Source: Jutongia hominis (lineage in GTDB: Bacteria > Bacillota > Clostridia > Lachnospirales > Lachnospiraceae). From it: a DNA stretch of 64,000 nucleotides. Of this stretch, positions 53,809-63,782 are shown one piece after another; the first letter of the stretch is position 1, and every line of letters starts with the position of its first letter. A program made the position numbers and the translations under genes. The stretch lies in NCBI RefSeq assembly GCF_014384965.1, contig NZ_JACRSW010000027.1, forward strand, positions 186,001 through 250,000. Direction: 5' to 3'. The notes under the pieces were generated by a model. The model saw only the letters and a program-made list of their open reading frames with translations. It was not told the DNA's origin and searched no databases.

Positions 53809-55244
53809 TGTTTTTTCCAAACCGATGGTGTGAACAAAAGCAGGATCGGATAAAGCTCTAAGCGGCCGGCGAGCATATCAAACATTAATATATACTTAGC
53901 AACCGGCGAAAAGATACCAAAGTTTCCGGTAGGTCCGACTAATTTCAGACCGGGACCGATGTTATTTAAGGTTGCTGTTACAGCAGTAAAGTTTGTAACC
54001 AGATCAAAATTATCAAAAGTAATGATGAGCAGAGATACCACAAAGATCAAAGTGTAGGTTACAAAAAATGCATTTACACCACGGATACTTTTTGCACTTA
54101 ACGGTTTGTTGTCCATCTTGATGACTTTAACGCTTCTTGGATGGATAAAGTAACCTAACTCTTGTTTTACGGATTTAACTAAGATAATGATACGGGATAC
54201 CTTGATACCGCCACCGGTGCTTCCGGCACAGGCTCCGATAAACATAACTATGACTAAAACCGCTCTGGAAAGCTGTGGCCAGAGATCAAAATCAGTCGTA
54301 GAATATCCGGTTGTCGTGATCACAGAAGCAACCTGGAAGAGTGCATGATGAAAAGCAGTAAATAGGTTATGGAATATATCTTTTGTATTGATCGTAATGA
54401 TCGCTACTGCACTGGCGATAATGATCAGATACCAATGTACTTCTTCTAATTTAAATGCGTCTTTTTTATTATTTCCAAGAAGCAGGAAATAGGCACCAAA
54501 GTTGACACCAAACAGGATCATAAAAATCGATATGATCGCCTGAATGACCATATTATAATCTGCAATGCTTGTGTTTTTAATTCCAAAACCGCCGGTACCT
54601 GCTGTACCAAAAGAAACGGTCAGAGAATCAAAAAGCGGCATTCCTGCAAAAAGAAGTAAAATAATCTCAACTAAAGTCATGACTATATAGATCGCATATA
54701 AGATTTTAGCTGTTTCACGAACTTTTGGAACAAATTTTCCTACGGATGGTCCGGGACTTTCTGCACGCATCAGATGCATATTGTATCCACCGGTCAGCGG
54801 AAGAATTGCCAAAAGAAAGACAAAAACACCCATACCACCGATCCAGTGTGTAAAACTTCGCCAGAACAGACTGCAATGGCTGAGTGCTTCCACATCACTT
54901 AATATACTTGCACCGGTTGTTGTAAAGCCGGAGATTGTTTCAAACAGAGCATCTGTGAAGCTTGGAATATCCCGGTTGATCACAAAAGGCAGAGCACCAA
55001 AGATACTCATAATGATCCAGCTTAACGCAACCGTGACAAAGCCTTCTTTGGCATAAAAAACCTGCGATTTTGTTTTCTTTCGGATACGAAGAAGTCCGAT
55101 TGCCAGACAAAGCAGTGCAACGATCAGGAAAGCAAAGCCTTCTTTTTCACGGTAGATCGCAGCAACAATGCATGGAATAAACATAAAGATAGATTCGATC
55201 GTCAGAACCCATCCTAAAATATAACTAATAATTGAATAATTCAT
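53805..55244 (-). CDS. trkH: Potassium uptake protein TrkH/KtrB
   Basis: 479 residues, about ten membrane segments in four pore repeats. Selectivity-filter glycines are seen in ETISGFTTTGASIL, FGTAGTGGFG, ASVITTTGYSTTD and TATLNNIGPGL. It conducts K+ with TrkA as its cytoplasmic gate; trkA is 11 bp upstream in the same operon. RBS gaggaagcaaaa. Confidence 0.95.
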   Translation of the reverse strand: MNYSIISYILGWVLTIESIFMFIPCIVAAIYREKEGFAFLIVALLCLAIGLLRIRKKTKSQVFYAKEGFVTVALSWIIMSIFGALPFVINRDIPSFTDALFETISGFTTTGASILSDVEALSHCSLFWRSFTHWIGGMGVFVFLLAILPLTGGYNMHLMRAESPGPSVGKFVPKVRETAKILYAIYIVMTLVEIILLLFAGMPLFDSLTVSFGTAGTGGFGIKNTSIADYNMVIQAIISIFMILFGVNFGAYFLLLGNNKKDAFKLEEVHWYLIIIASAVAIITINTKDIFHNLFTAFHHALFQVASVITTTGYSTTDFDLWPQLSRAVLVIVMFIGACAGSTGGGIKVSRIIILVKSVKQELGYFIHPRSVKVIKMDNKPLSAKSIRGVNAFFVTYTLIFVVSLLIITFDNFDLVTNFTAVTATLNNIGPGLKLVGPTGNFGIFSPVAKYILMFDMLAGRLELYPILLLFTPSVWKKH

Positions 55245-55255
55245 TTTTGCTTCCT

Positions 55256-56614
55256 CTATTTTTCAAAGATATCATCAATGTCCTGTAATCCTTTCAGAGT
55301 AGTAACAACGATCACATTATCACCGGCATGGATCTTAGAGTGACCGTTTGGACGGATTGTTTTACCATTGTGGTTGATCGCAGCGATCAGGATATTCTTT
55401 TTGATCGGCAGATTTTCTAAGGTTTCATCCGGGATCATGACATCTTCACCAATATGAAACTCTAAGGCTTCTACTTTATTTTCAATAATACGGTAGAGTG
55501 TTTCTATGTTGCTTCCAAGCGAATTTTGCATCGCACGGATATATTGCAAGATGTATTCAGAAGTGATGTACTTAGGATATATCAGACTTCCTAAATGGAA
55601 ATTATTGATGATCTCATCAAATGTAATACGGTTGATCTTTGTAATGATCTTTGCTTTTGATGACTGTTGTGCAAATAAAGACAGGAAGATATTTTCTTCA
55701 TCAATACCGGTCAGCGATACAAAAGCCTCACAATGTTCAATGCCTTCTTCAAACAATACATCCTGGTTTGCAGCATCTCCGTGGATGATCATAGCAGAAG
55801 GAAGCAATTCACTCAATGTTTCACAGCGTTTATAATCTTTTTCAATAATCTTAACACGGATGCCCATGTTGAGAAGCTGTTCTGCAAGATAATAGGCAAT
55901 CGTGCCCCCGCCAACGATCAGAGCATTCTTTACCTGGTGTGTTTCGACACCGGTTTGTTTAAAAAAATCACGTGCTTCCGTAGGAGAAGCCACTATACTG
56001 ATCACATCATTTTCTTCAAACACAAAATCACCATTAGGGATTACAACGTCTTTGCCGCGTTCAACAGCACAGACTAAGACGTCTGCTTTGATCTTTTTTG
56101 CAACATTACTCAATGATTCGCCACACAAAGGAGAATTCTGATCAATAATTGATTTCATCAGTTCGACACGTCCTTTTGCAAATGTATCGATCTTGATCGC
56201 AGATGGAAAACGCAGGATACGTGCGATTTCTGTCGCTGCTGCGTATTCCGGATTAATAATCATGGAAAGACCGAGTTCTTTTTTGATGAAATTAACTTCA
56301 TGGCTGTAAAGTGGGTTGCGCACGCGCGCAATTGTTTTACAGTTTCCGGCTTTTTTCGCAAAAAGACAGCATAACAGGTTCAATTCGTCTGAAGCGGTAA
56401 CGGAGATCAAAAGATCTGCATCTTCCACACCGGCATCCATCTGAACCAGATAGCTGGCACCGTTTCCTACAACTCCCATGACATCGAAATTGTTTGTAAC
56501 ATCCTGTACAACCTGTGGGTTGGTATCAACAACTGTTACATCATGATTTTCATCACTTAACTGTTCGGTAAGAGTTCGTCCTACTTTACCGCATCCAACG
56601 ATAATAATTCTCAT
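55256..56614 (-). CDS. trkA: Trk potassium uptake regulator TrkA
   Basis: 452 residues with two RCK repeats. Nucleotide-binding loops IIVGCGKVGRTLTEQL at the N-terminus and LIVGGGTIAYYLAEQL near residue 230, each followed by a TrkA-C domain. It binds NAD(H)/ATP and gates TrkH. RBS cgaggagactt. The divergent gap to the DUF3737 gene is AT-rich. Confidence 0.96.
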   Translation of the reverse strand: MRIIIVGCGKVGRTLTEQLSDENHDVTVVDTNPQVVQDVTNNFDVMGVVGNGASYLVQMDAGVEDADLLISVTASDELNLLCCLFAKKAGNCKTIARVRNPLYSHEVNFIKKELGLSMIINPEYAAATEIARILRFPSAIKIDTFAKGRVELMKSIIDQNSPLCGESLSNVAKKIKADVLVCAVERGKDVVIPNGDFVFEENDVISIVASPTEARDFFKQTGVETHQVKNALIVGGGTIAYYLAEQLLNMGIRVKIIEKDYKRCETLSELLPSAMIIHGDAANQDVLFEEGIEHCEAFVSLTGIDEENIFLSLFAQQSSKAKIITKINRITFDEIINNFHLGSLIYPKYITSEYILQYIRAMQNSLGSNIETLYRIIENKVEALEFHIGEDVMIPDETLENLPIKKNILIAAINHNGKTIRPNGHSKIHAGDNVIVVTTLKGLQDIDDIFEK

Positions 56615-56785
56615 AAGTCTCCTCGTTCTGGCATCGAAACAATGCCTTTATAAAAATTATTTTAATTTTTATTTATTTGGGATATTGTAATATCCCCGAC
56701 ACCATATTATACAACACTTTATGAGATTTGGCGATATAAATGAATATTTTTGTAAAAATACACAAATCTTAAGTATACTTCAAGG

Positions 56786-56814
56786 TTGACGAAGCAGATA
56801 TATGGTGATAATCT
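56786..56814 (+). promoter_or_regulatory. Possible promoter of the DUF3737 gene
   Basis: TTGACG (56786-56791), 17-base spacer, TAATCT (56809-56814). The -10 is poor. A palindrome-like gatattgtaatatc lies at about 56682 in the divergent region. Confidence 0.35.
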
Positions 56815-56878
56815 ACAAAAATAGATTAGAAAAATACTATAACTGATAGTATAAGCAATAGTAGAAATGAGGAATATT

Positions 56879-57721
56879 ATGAAAAAATATACAGAACAAA
56901 GATTTACAGGTGAACGTGCATTATTTCAGGTAAGTGATCTGGAAATTGAAAATTGTACATTTTTAGATGGAGAATCTCCATTAAAGGAGAGTAAAAATCT
57001 TGATATCAGAAAGAGTATGTTTCAATGGAAATATCCGCTTTGGTATTGTAAACATGTATCAGTAACAGACAGCACACTGTTTGAAATGGCAAGAGCCGGC
57101 ATCTGGTATACAGATGATCTGAAGATGAAAAATATTACTTATGTTGCACCAAAGGGAATCAGAAGATGTCATCATGTTGCATTGGAAAATATTGTGTTTA
57201 CAGATGCGACAGAGACTTTATGGAATTGCGATAACGTATCGATCCATGGTATGAGTGCAAAAGGAGATTATTTTGCAATGGGCAGCAGCAATATGGAGAT
57301 TGAAGGACTGACGCTGGATGGCAACTACTCATTTGACGGATGTAAGAACGTAACGATCCGCAATTCGCATCTGTTATCAAAAGATGCATTCTGGAATTGC
57401 GAAAATATTACGGTATATGATTCGTTTGTATCCGGAGAATATTTTGGCTGGAATGCAAAAAATGTGACTTTGATCAACTGTACGATTGAAAGTGAGCAGG
57501 GATTCTGTTATATGGAAAATCTTGTTATGAAAGACTGTAAGCTGTTAAATACAAATCTTGCATTTGAATATTCAACCGTAGATGTCGAGATCAACAGCAA
57601 TATTGACAGCGTCAAAAATCCAATCCATGGAAGGATCATTGCCGATCATATTAATGAGATTATTTTTGATAATGATGAGATGAAACCGGAAGATACAACG
57701 ATCATTCAGAGAAAGCAGTGA
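56879..57721 (+). CDS. DUF3737 family beta-helix protein
   Basis: 280 residues from ATG 56879 (gaaatgagg upstream). Short repeats of the form KNVTIRNS, ENITVYDS, KNVTLINC and NLVMKDC indicate a right-handed beta-helix of stacked coils of about 20 residues. It matches the DUF3737 family found in many gut Firmicutes; function unknown. No signal peptide, so probably cytoplasmic. It ends 1 bp before a MATE exporter gene and is likely co-translated with it. Confidence 0.85.
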   Translation: MKKYTEQRFTGERALFQVSDLEIENCTFLDGESPLKESKNLDIRKSMFQWKYPLWYCKHVSVTDSTLFEMARAGIWYTDDLKMKNITYVAPKGIRRCHHVALENIVFTDATETLWNCDNVSIHGMSAKGDYFAMGSSNMEIEGLTLDGNYSFDGCKNVTIRNSHLLSKDAFWNCENITVYDSFVSGEYFGWNAKNVTLINCTIESEQGFCYMENLVMKDCKLLNTNLAFEYSTVDVEINSNIDSVKNPIHGRIIADHINEIIFDNDEMKPEDTTIIQRKQ

Positions 57722-57722
57722 T

Positions 57723-59147
57723 ATGGGGAAAAATAAAATTGATTTAACAGAATACATCAAAAGAGGTGAAGAACTTTCGTTCTCGAAACGTGTAAGGCTT
57801 GTTTTGATGCTTAGTATTCCGTCTATTATGGCACAGATCAGTTCGATCATTATGCAATATATTGATGCAGCTATGGTCGGACGGCTTGGTGCAGACGGTT
57901 CTGCTGCGATTGGATTGGTTTCGACAACCTGCTGGATGTTTGGAAGTCTTGCCTATGCTTTGACAACCGGTTATTCGGTACAGGTTGCTCACGCGATCGG
58001 TGCCGGGAAGAAGGAAAAAGCAAAATGCATCGTAGGGCAGGCCCTTTTTGCGGTCCTTATGTGGGCAGTGTTTTTGATGTTTGCCGGAACATTTCTTTCG
58101 GGAAGTCTGCCGCGGCTGCTTGGTGCTGATCCGAGGATCCACCAAAATGCTTCTGATTACTTCTTTATTTATGCTGCTTTTTTACCGGTTGCGGCATTGA
58201 ATTCTTTAGCAAGCGGAATTTTACAATGCAGCGGCAATATGAAAACACCGGGAATCTTAAATTCGCTCAAATGTTTTCTGGATATTCTCTTTAATGCATT
58301 TTTTATCTTTCCAAGCCATGTTTTGTATATGGGAAAGGTAAAGATTGTCTTACCCGGACTTCATATGGGGGTGGCAGGTGCGGCATTGGGAACAGCGGCA
58401 GCAGAGCTTTTTGTGGCAGTCGTTTTATTTTACTGTGTCTGGATCAAAAAATTTTCACTTCATAAGATGCATATCAGAAAAGACTGCTTTCAGAAAGGTT
58501 ATCTGCGAAAAGCCATTAAGATCTCTTTGCCGGTAGGCTTTGAACATTTTGTAGTCTGTGCGGCACAGATCACTTCCACAAAGATTGTTGCACCGCTTGG
58601 TATTGTAGCGATTGCAGCAAATTCGTTTGGTATTACGGCAGAAGCACTTTGTTATATGCCCGGATATGGCATTGCGGATGCAGCAACGACGCTGGTAGGA
58701 CAAGGGATTGGTGCAAAGAAAGAAAATGTAGCAAAATATTTTGCTAAGATCAGTACGATGATCGGTATGGTGCTTATGTCAGCGATGGCTGTGATCATGT
58801 TCTTTGCGGCTCCTTATATTATGGCAATGTTGTCAGCCGATGCTAAAGTAGTTGCATTAGGAACAAAGATACTTCGTATTGAAATGTTTGCCGAACCGAT
58901 GTATGCGGCATCAATCGTAGCATCCGGTGCATTGCGCGGAGCCGGTGATACGTTTGTACCAAGTCTGATGAACTTTGGAAGTATCTGGCTGGTTCGTATG
59001 CCATTGTCGTATCTGTTGTCCCTTTCCATGGGACTGCGTGGCATGTGGTTTGCGATGTGCATTGAATTGATCTTTAGAGGCAGTATTTTCTTATATCGTC
59101 TTTTTAAAGTGCGATGGTGGGAAAAAGCAAAAAACAGAATACAATAG
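57723..59147 (+). CDS. MATE family efflux transporter (second copy)
   Basis: 474 residues, twelve candidate membrane segments. SIPSIMAQISSIIMQYIDAAMVG at the start, then GMGVAGAALGT-like HMGVAGAALGTAAAEL and the YMPGYGIADAATTLVGQGIG stretch of MATE proteins. It differs clearly from the MATE at 21.7 kb. Pairing with the DUF3737 gene (1 bp gap) suggests a functional link, for example with the exported compound. Confidence 0.93.
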   Translation: MGKNKIDLTEYIKRGEELSFSKRVRLVLMLSIPSIMAQISSIIMQYIDAAMVGRLGADGSAAIGLVSTTCWMFGSLAYALTTGYSVQVAHAIGAGKKEKAKCIVGQALFAVLMWAVFLMFAGTFLSGSLPRLLGADPRIHQNASDYFFIYAAFLPVAALNSLASGILQCSGNMKTPGILNSLKCFLDILFNAFFIFPSHVLYMGKVKIVLPGLHMGVAGAALGTAAAELFVAVVLFYCVWIKKFSLHKMHIRKDCFQKGYLRKAIKISLPVGFEHFVVCAAQITSTKIVAPLGIVAIAANSFGITAEALCYMPGYGIADAATTLVGQGIGAKKENVAKYFAKISTMIGMVLMSAMAVIMFFAAPYIMAMLSADAKVVALGTKILRIEMFAEPMYAASIVASGALRGAGDTFVPSLMNFGSIWLVRMPLSYLLSLSMGLRGMWFAMCIELIFRGSIFLYRLFKVRWWEKAKNRIQ

Positions 59148-59231
59148 AAAGAAAAAAGAAAGTTTCAAAAAACTTCGAATGAAATAATTTTGTATGCCAA
59201 TAAAAACAACACAGAAAGGAAACGATAGAAT

Positions 59232-60395
59232 ATGAATTATAATTTTGACCAGATCAATGACCGCAGAAATTCAGGTTCCCTAAAATGGGATGTAGCAGAT
59301 AACGAACTTCCTATGTGGGTGGCGGATATGGATTTTCAAACGGCTCCCGAAGTAACGCAGGCAGTCATACAAAGAGCGCAAACGGGAGTGTTTGGCTATT
59401 CGATCATACCGGATCAATGGTATACGGCGTATCAGTCCTGGTGGAAGAAACGTCATAACATTTCTTTACAAAAAGATAGTCTGATCTTTACAACCGGTGT
59501 GATCCCTGCAATCAGTACGACTGTAAAAAGAATGACAAACACGGGAGACAATATTGTGATCCCGACACCGGTCTATGATATGTTTTTTCATTCGGTAGAA
59601 AATCATGGCAGACATGTATTAGAATGCCCGTTACAATGTAACAATCAGGAATATACGATGGATTTTGAAGACTTGGAAAAGAAGCTTTCTGATCCGTTGA
59701 CCACATTAATGATCCTTTGTAATCCACATAATCCGGTTGGAAAAGTATGGACCGGGGAAGAATTACAAAAGATCGGTTCTCTTTGTAAAAAACATCATGT
59801 TGTTGTGTTATCGGATGAGATCCATTGTGATCTGACATTAAATCAGGCAGAATATGTACCATTTGCGGCTGCATCAGCAGAATGTGCACAAAACAGTATT
59901 ACATGCATTGCAGCGTCCAAAGCATTTAATCTGGCAGGCTTTCAGTCGGCAGCAGTCTATATTCCCAATGAGGGGATTCGTGCTGTGATGGATCGTGGAC
60001 TGAATTCAGATGAAGTTGCAGAACCGAACTGTTTTGCAATCGAATCAACGGTAGCAGCCCTGACAAAAGGAGGCGAATGGCTTGATCAGCTCAATGTCTA
60101 TTTAGCAAAGAACAAACAATATGTGGCAGAATTTTTAGCAGAAAACCTTTCCGAGTTAAAGCTTACAAAATCCGGTGCAACCTATCTTTTGTGGGTAGAT
60201 GTATCTGCTTTGACAAAGGACGCACAGGAACTATGTGATTTTATACGAAAAGAGACCGGCCTGTATATCACAGCCGGAGGACAGTATCGTGGAAATGGCG
60301 CATCGTATGTCCGTATTAATATTGCCTGCCCGCTTGCTGTTGTCAAAGACGGAATGGAACGTTTGCAAAAAGGAGTATATGCTTTCAAGGCTTAA
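59232..60395 (+). CDS. PatB/MalY-type aminotransferase, probable C-S beta-lyase
   Basis: 387 residues, PLP fold type I. MWVADMDFQTAPEV near the start is the MalY/PatB signature; NPHNPVGKVW, SDEIHCDLTL and the PLP lysine in ASKAFNLAGFQSA follow. Such enzymes cleave cystathionine or cysteine conjugates to homocysteine or sulfide, pyruvate and ammonia. RBS aaaggaaacgatagaat. It may connect to the sulfur metabolism encoded 15 kb upstream, but is not in the same operon. Confidence 0.9.
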   Translation: MNYNFDQINDRRNSGSLKWDVADNELPMWVADMDFQTAPEVTQAVIQRAQTGVFGYSIIPDQWYTAYQSWWKKRHNISLQKDSLIFTTGVIPAISTTVKRMTNTGDNIVIPTPVYDMFFHSVENHGRHVLECPLQCNNQEYTMDFEDLEKKLSDPLTTLMILCNPHNPVGKVWTGEELQKIGSLCKKHHVVVLSDEIHCDLTLNQAEYVPFAAASAECAQNSITCIAASKAFNLAGFQSAAVYIPNEGIRAVMDRGLNSDEVAEPNCFAIESTVAALTKGGEWLDQLNVYLAKNKQYVAEFLAENLSELKLTKSGATYLLWVDVSALTKDAQELCDFIRKETGLYITAGGQYRGNGASYVRINIACPLAVVKDGMERLQKGVYAFKA

Positions 60396-60482
60396 AGGCA
60401 CGGAACGGATACAGCCAGAGACGGGCAGTAAGGTATAAAGCATTAAAACAGATACAACAAAAGACAGGAGGAGTAAAAATCG

Positions 60483-61415
60483 TTACTCTGTTTTGAAGTT
60501 AGAAGAAACAGGTGTGTTGCCCGGTGCACTTTCTTTTGGCGTTGCAGATAGCGAGATCTGCCTTCCTTCTGTATTGATCTCATAATTCTTCTGATAGATG
60601 ATATCAGACATTCTAACCAGACGATATCCTTTCTTTTGTAAACCATCGATCAATTGTTCAAGCACCTGTGCGGTATATTTTGCCCCATTATGGCACAGGA
60701 TGATAGAACCGTTTCCAAGATGTTTGTGGTTCAATACGGTGTTTAGAATGGAGTCAGGTCCGTAATCTTTCCAGTCGAGACTGTCTACATCCCATTGAAT
60801 CGGCTTATATCCACAGGCATTGACGGTCTGTATCAACGTATCATTATAATCCCCGTAAGGTGGCCGGAACACTTTCATAGAAGTTCCGGTCAATTTTTTA
60901 ACTCTTTCGTGTACTTTCATGATTTCTTCTTTACATTGTTCAGAAGATAAGGTTGACATTTGTTTATGGTTTTCACTATGATTGCCAAGTTCATGACCGG
61001 CTTTTTGGATTGCTTTGACATCATCGGGATATTTCTCGATCCAGCCACCGGTCATAAAGAAAGTGACATGTACTTTTTTCTTCTTTAATATAGAAAGAAT
61101 CTTTCCGGTATCCTCATTTCCCCAGGCCGCATCAAAGGAAAGGGCAACGATCTTTTCTTTGCGGTCAACACAATAAATCGGGAGTTCTTTTGGGTGCATG
61201 ATAGAAGTATTCGTAACTTTTGTAGAGGAATGATTCAGTTTATATTGGCTTTGTGCGATCGCAACAGCAGAAAGTGTGATCACCGACAGTGTGAAAAGAC
61301 CTGTTTTGATAAACGTGCTTATTTTGTGAATCTCACGATCTAAGTCTGTCTTTGGCGTTTGTGGGATGGGATCCTCTCTTTTTGGAACAGATAAGATCTT
61401 AGAGTAATGTTTCAT
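60483..61415 (-). CDS. Polysaccharide deacetylase (NodB domain) with N-terminal membrane anchor
   Basis: 310 residues from ATG 61415 (cggaggctgtcttttt upstream); an earlier in-frame ATG has no RBS. One membrane segment near 37-55 (LFTLSVITLSAVAIAQ), then the NodB domain: SFDAAWGNEDT (the metal Asp follows the DAAWG form of PdaA/PdaB-type), GHELGNHSENH with the two His, and FRPPYGDYN. The domain removes acetyl groups from peptidoglycan or another glycan outside the cell. The DAAWG motif is typical of sporulation-linked PdaB-like enzymes. Confidence 0.9.
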   Translation of the reverse strand: MKHYSKILSVPKREDPIPQTPKTDLDREIHKISTFIKTGLFTLSVITLSAVAIAQSQYKLNHSSTKVTNTSIMHPKELPIYCVDRKEKIVALSFDAAWGNEDTGKILSILKKKKVHVTFFMTGGWIEKYPDDVKAIQKAGHELGNHSENHKQMSTLSSEQCKEEIMKVHERVKKLTGTSMKVFRPPYGDYNDTLIQTVNACGYKPIQWDVDSLDWKDYGPDSILNTVLNHKHLGNGSIILCHNGAKYTAQVLEQLIDGLQKKGYRLVRMSDIIYQKNYEINTEGRQISLSATPKESAPGNTPVSSNFKTE

Positions 61416-61899
61416 AAAAAGACAGCCTCCGTTTTGCATGCAGCCCATGGCCAAGTGACAGCATACATACTAATTGATACATAATTATGTAACAAAAGCC
61501 TGTATTATTCTTTTTTTAATTGCACTTTTTTAATTTATAGGAAAATGCTCGTACAGTAGTGTTATGCCAGCAAGAATCACGAAGTGATTCTTGGAGTGCA
61601 ACGTGCCGACGTTGCACTTTTTTAAGTGGATGGGAAAACGCATGTATTGTAGTGGTATACCAGCAAGAATTGCTTTAGCAATTCTTGGAGTGCAAGGTGC
61701 TGACCTTGCACTTTTTTACTGCGATTTTACATAGATTATACATTGGACAGATAGTGCATTTTACATTCGTTCGTTATCATAGTACCTGTAAAATAAATGA
61801 GTGGCAAAGAAAAGCCAGAGCCATGAAAGAAAAGAGCCGTAAAAACAGATGGCATTTTTCATGGAAACAGCACGAAGAAGTGCTAAAGGAGGAAAAAAT
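61416..61899. other. Intergenic region with deacetylase and pst upstream sequences
   Basis: 484 bp with no gene. It holds the minus-strand leader of the deacetylase gene (61416-61500), the two-unit hairpin repeat (61539-61717) and about 180 bp before pstS. I could not recognise a consensus promoter or Pho box there; the pstS RBS aaaggaggaaaaa is at 61886-61898. Confidence 0.6.
61539..61717. repeat. Two diverged units of the double-hairpin repeat
   Basis: Two units about 91 bp apart, related to the 93-bp array at 21.1 kb. Unit 1: hairpin A arms aagaatcac/gtgattctt, hairpin B arms agtgcaacgt/acgttgcact. Unit 2: hairpin A aagaattgct/agcaattctt, hairpin B agtgcaaggt/accttgcact. Each ends in a T run. 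All stems are perfect although their sequences differ from one another. A trace of another unit (tgcactttttt) precedes them at about 61521. Confidence 0.9.
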
Positions 61900-62781
61900 A
61901 TGAGAGTAAAGAAGTTAACAGCAATCGGTTTGAGCGTAGTATGTGCAGCAGGAATGCTTACAGGATGCGGATCATCAGGAAAAAAGGACAGCAAGAGTGC
62001 ATCACAGACAATTTCAGTTGTTTCAAGAGAAGATGGATCCGGTACAAGAGGTGCTTTTATTGAATTGACAGGAATTCAGGAAAAAGATGCTGATGGAAAT
62101 AAAGTGGACAATACAACATCAGATGCAAACATTGCAAAGAGTACAGAAACAATGATGACAACTGTCTCAGGAGATGAATATGCAATTGGTTATACATCGC
62201 TTGGTGCTTTAAATGACAGCGTAAAAGCGTTAAAAGTAGATGGCGTGGAAGCAACGGCGGATAATATCAAATCAGGTACATATACAATTTCAAGACCATT
62301 TAACATTGCAACAAAAGGTGATGTCAGCAAAGTCGCTCAGGACTTCATTAATTATATTATGAGTCCGGATGGTCAGAAGGTAGTAGAAGGCAATGGTTAT
62401 ATCGCAATTGATGACCAGAAAGAATTCACTTCGAACAATGCAAAAGGAAAGATCGTCGTTGCAGGTTCATCTTCTGTAACACCGGTTATGGAAAAACTTT
62501 CAGAAGCATATCAGAAGATCAACAGTGGTGCACAGATTGAAGTACAGGAGAGTGATTCTACTACAGGCATGACATCAGCAGCAGAAGGTACATGTGATAT
62601 CGGTATGGCTTCAAGAGAGTTAGAAGATTCTGAAAAAGACGCCGGTTTAACATCAACAGCTATTGCAATGGATGGTATTGCTGTAATTGTAAACAAAGAC
62701 AACAAATTAGATGATATTTCTATCAACAATGTAAAAAAGATCTATACAGGTGAGATTACAGACTGGAGCGATGTGAAATAA
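61900..62781 (+). CDS. pstS: Phosphate-binding lipoprotein PstS, circularly permuted
   Basis: 293 residues from ATG 61900 (aaaggaggaaaaaat). Lipoprotein signal ending GMLTGC. The order of the two halves is swapped relative to Escherichia/Bacillus PstS: here the normally C-terminal half comes first (VVSREDGSGTRGAF near residue 43, then the YIAI segment), and the normally N-terminal half comes second (KIVVAGSSSVTPVMEKL near 180, DIGMASREL, KKIYTGEITDW at the end). All phosphate-binding segments are still present, so it should bind phosphate. pstC follows. Confidence 0.9.
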   Translation: MRVKKLTAIGLSVVCAAGMLTGCGSSGKKDSKSASQTISVVSREDGSGTRGAFIELTGIQEKDADGNKVDNTTSDANIAKSTETMMTTVSGDEYAIGYTSLGALNDSVKALKVDGVEATADNIKSGTYTISRPFNIATKGDVSKVAQDFINYIMSPDGQKVVEGNGYIAIDDQKEFTSNNAKGKIVVAGSSSVTPVMEKLSEAYQKINSGAQIEVQESDSTTGMTSAAEGTCDIGMASRELEDSEKDAGLTSTAIAMDGIAVIVNKDNKLDDISINNVKKIYTGEITDWSDVK

Positions 62782-62911
62782 AAAGTACGTCTTTCTAAAA
62801 AATCGGATACAAAAATAACGATCCGGTCGGAAAGATAGAAATGAATAAGATAGAGAAAAAACTGTGGAAGAAAATGCCACAGTTTTTCAAAAAGAGAAAT
62901 GAGGAAATGAC

Positions 62912-63781
62912 ATGAAAAGTAAAAATATAGCAGAAAAGGCAATGGAAATCCTGTTTTTCATATGTGCCTGTGTATCTGTATTATGCGTTGCACTCATATG
63001 CATCTTCCTGTTTGCAAATGGTATGCCGGCAATTGGAAAGATCGGAGTAGGTAATTTTCTGCTGGGTGATATCTGGAAGCCGGGAAGCAACCAATATGGA
63101 ATCTTTGCATTTATCGTAGGAAGTATTTATGTAACGGCAGGAGCAATTCTGATCGGTGTACCGATCGGTGTTCTGACAGCCGCTTTTATGGCAAAGTTTT
63201 GTCCGAAGAAGTTATATCGTCCGTTAAAGGCAGGAGTGGAGCTTTTAGCAGGTATTCCTTCTGTTATATATGGTTTCTTTGGTTTGATGGTCATTGTACC
63301 ATTTGTAAGAGAACAGTTCCGTGATTCGTTTGGAGGCAATGGTCTGTCCATCCTGACAGCCGCTGTTTTACTTGGATTAATGATATTACCGACGATCATT
63401 AATGTATCAGAAGCCGCAATCAGGGCAGTACCGGATAAATATTATCAGGGTGCGTTAGCACTTGGTGCTACACATGAAAGAAGTGTATTCCGAACTGTAT
63501 TACCGGCCGCAAAATCCGGTATCATGGCAGGTATCGTACTGGGGATAGGTCGTGCAATCGGTGAAACCATGGCAGTGATCATGGTAGTAGGAAACCAGCC
63601 ACGTATGCCAAAAGGTATCTTTGAAGGTGCAAGAACACTGACAGCCAATATCGTCATTGAAATGGGGTATGCGACGGGACTTCACAGGGAAGCACTGATT
63701 GCAACCGGTGTTGTACTTTTTGTATTCATATTGTTGATCAATTCCCTGTTTTCTTTACTAAAGAGAAAGGAGGAAGCATAG
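62912..63781 (+). CDS. pstC: Phosphate ABC transporter permease PstC
   Basis: 289 residues, six membrane segments. NQYGIFAFIVGSIYVTAGAI, GIPSVIYGFFGLMVIVPF and the EAA-type loop GALALGATHERSVFRTVLPAAKSGI are typical. It forms the channel with PstA, which begins 2 bp later. RBS gaggaaatgac. Confidence 0.95.
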   Translation: MKSKNIAEKAMEILFFICACVSVLCVALICIFLFANGMPAIGKIGVGNFLLGDIWKPGSNQYGIFAFIVGSIYVTAGAILIGVPIGVLTAAFMAKFCPKKLYRPLKAGVELLAGIPSVIYGFFGLMVIVPFVREQFRDSFGGNGLSILTAAVLLGLMILPTIINVSEAAIRAVPDKYYQGALALGATHERSVFRTVLPAAKSGIMAGIVLGIGRAIGETMAVIMVVGNQPRMPKGIFEGARTLTANIVIEMGYATGLHREALIATGVVLFVFILLINSLFSLLKRKEEA

Positions 63782-63782
63782 T

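Noticed and set aside
61735..61900. Pho box upstream of pstS
   Set aside because: Some TT(T)ACA-like words are present but not in a regular 11-base direct repeat that I could support.
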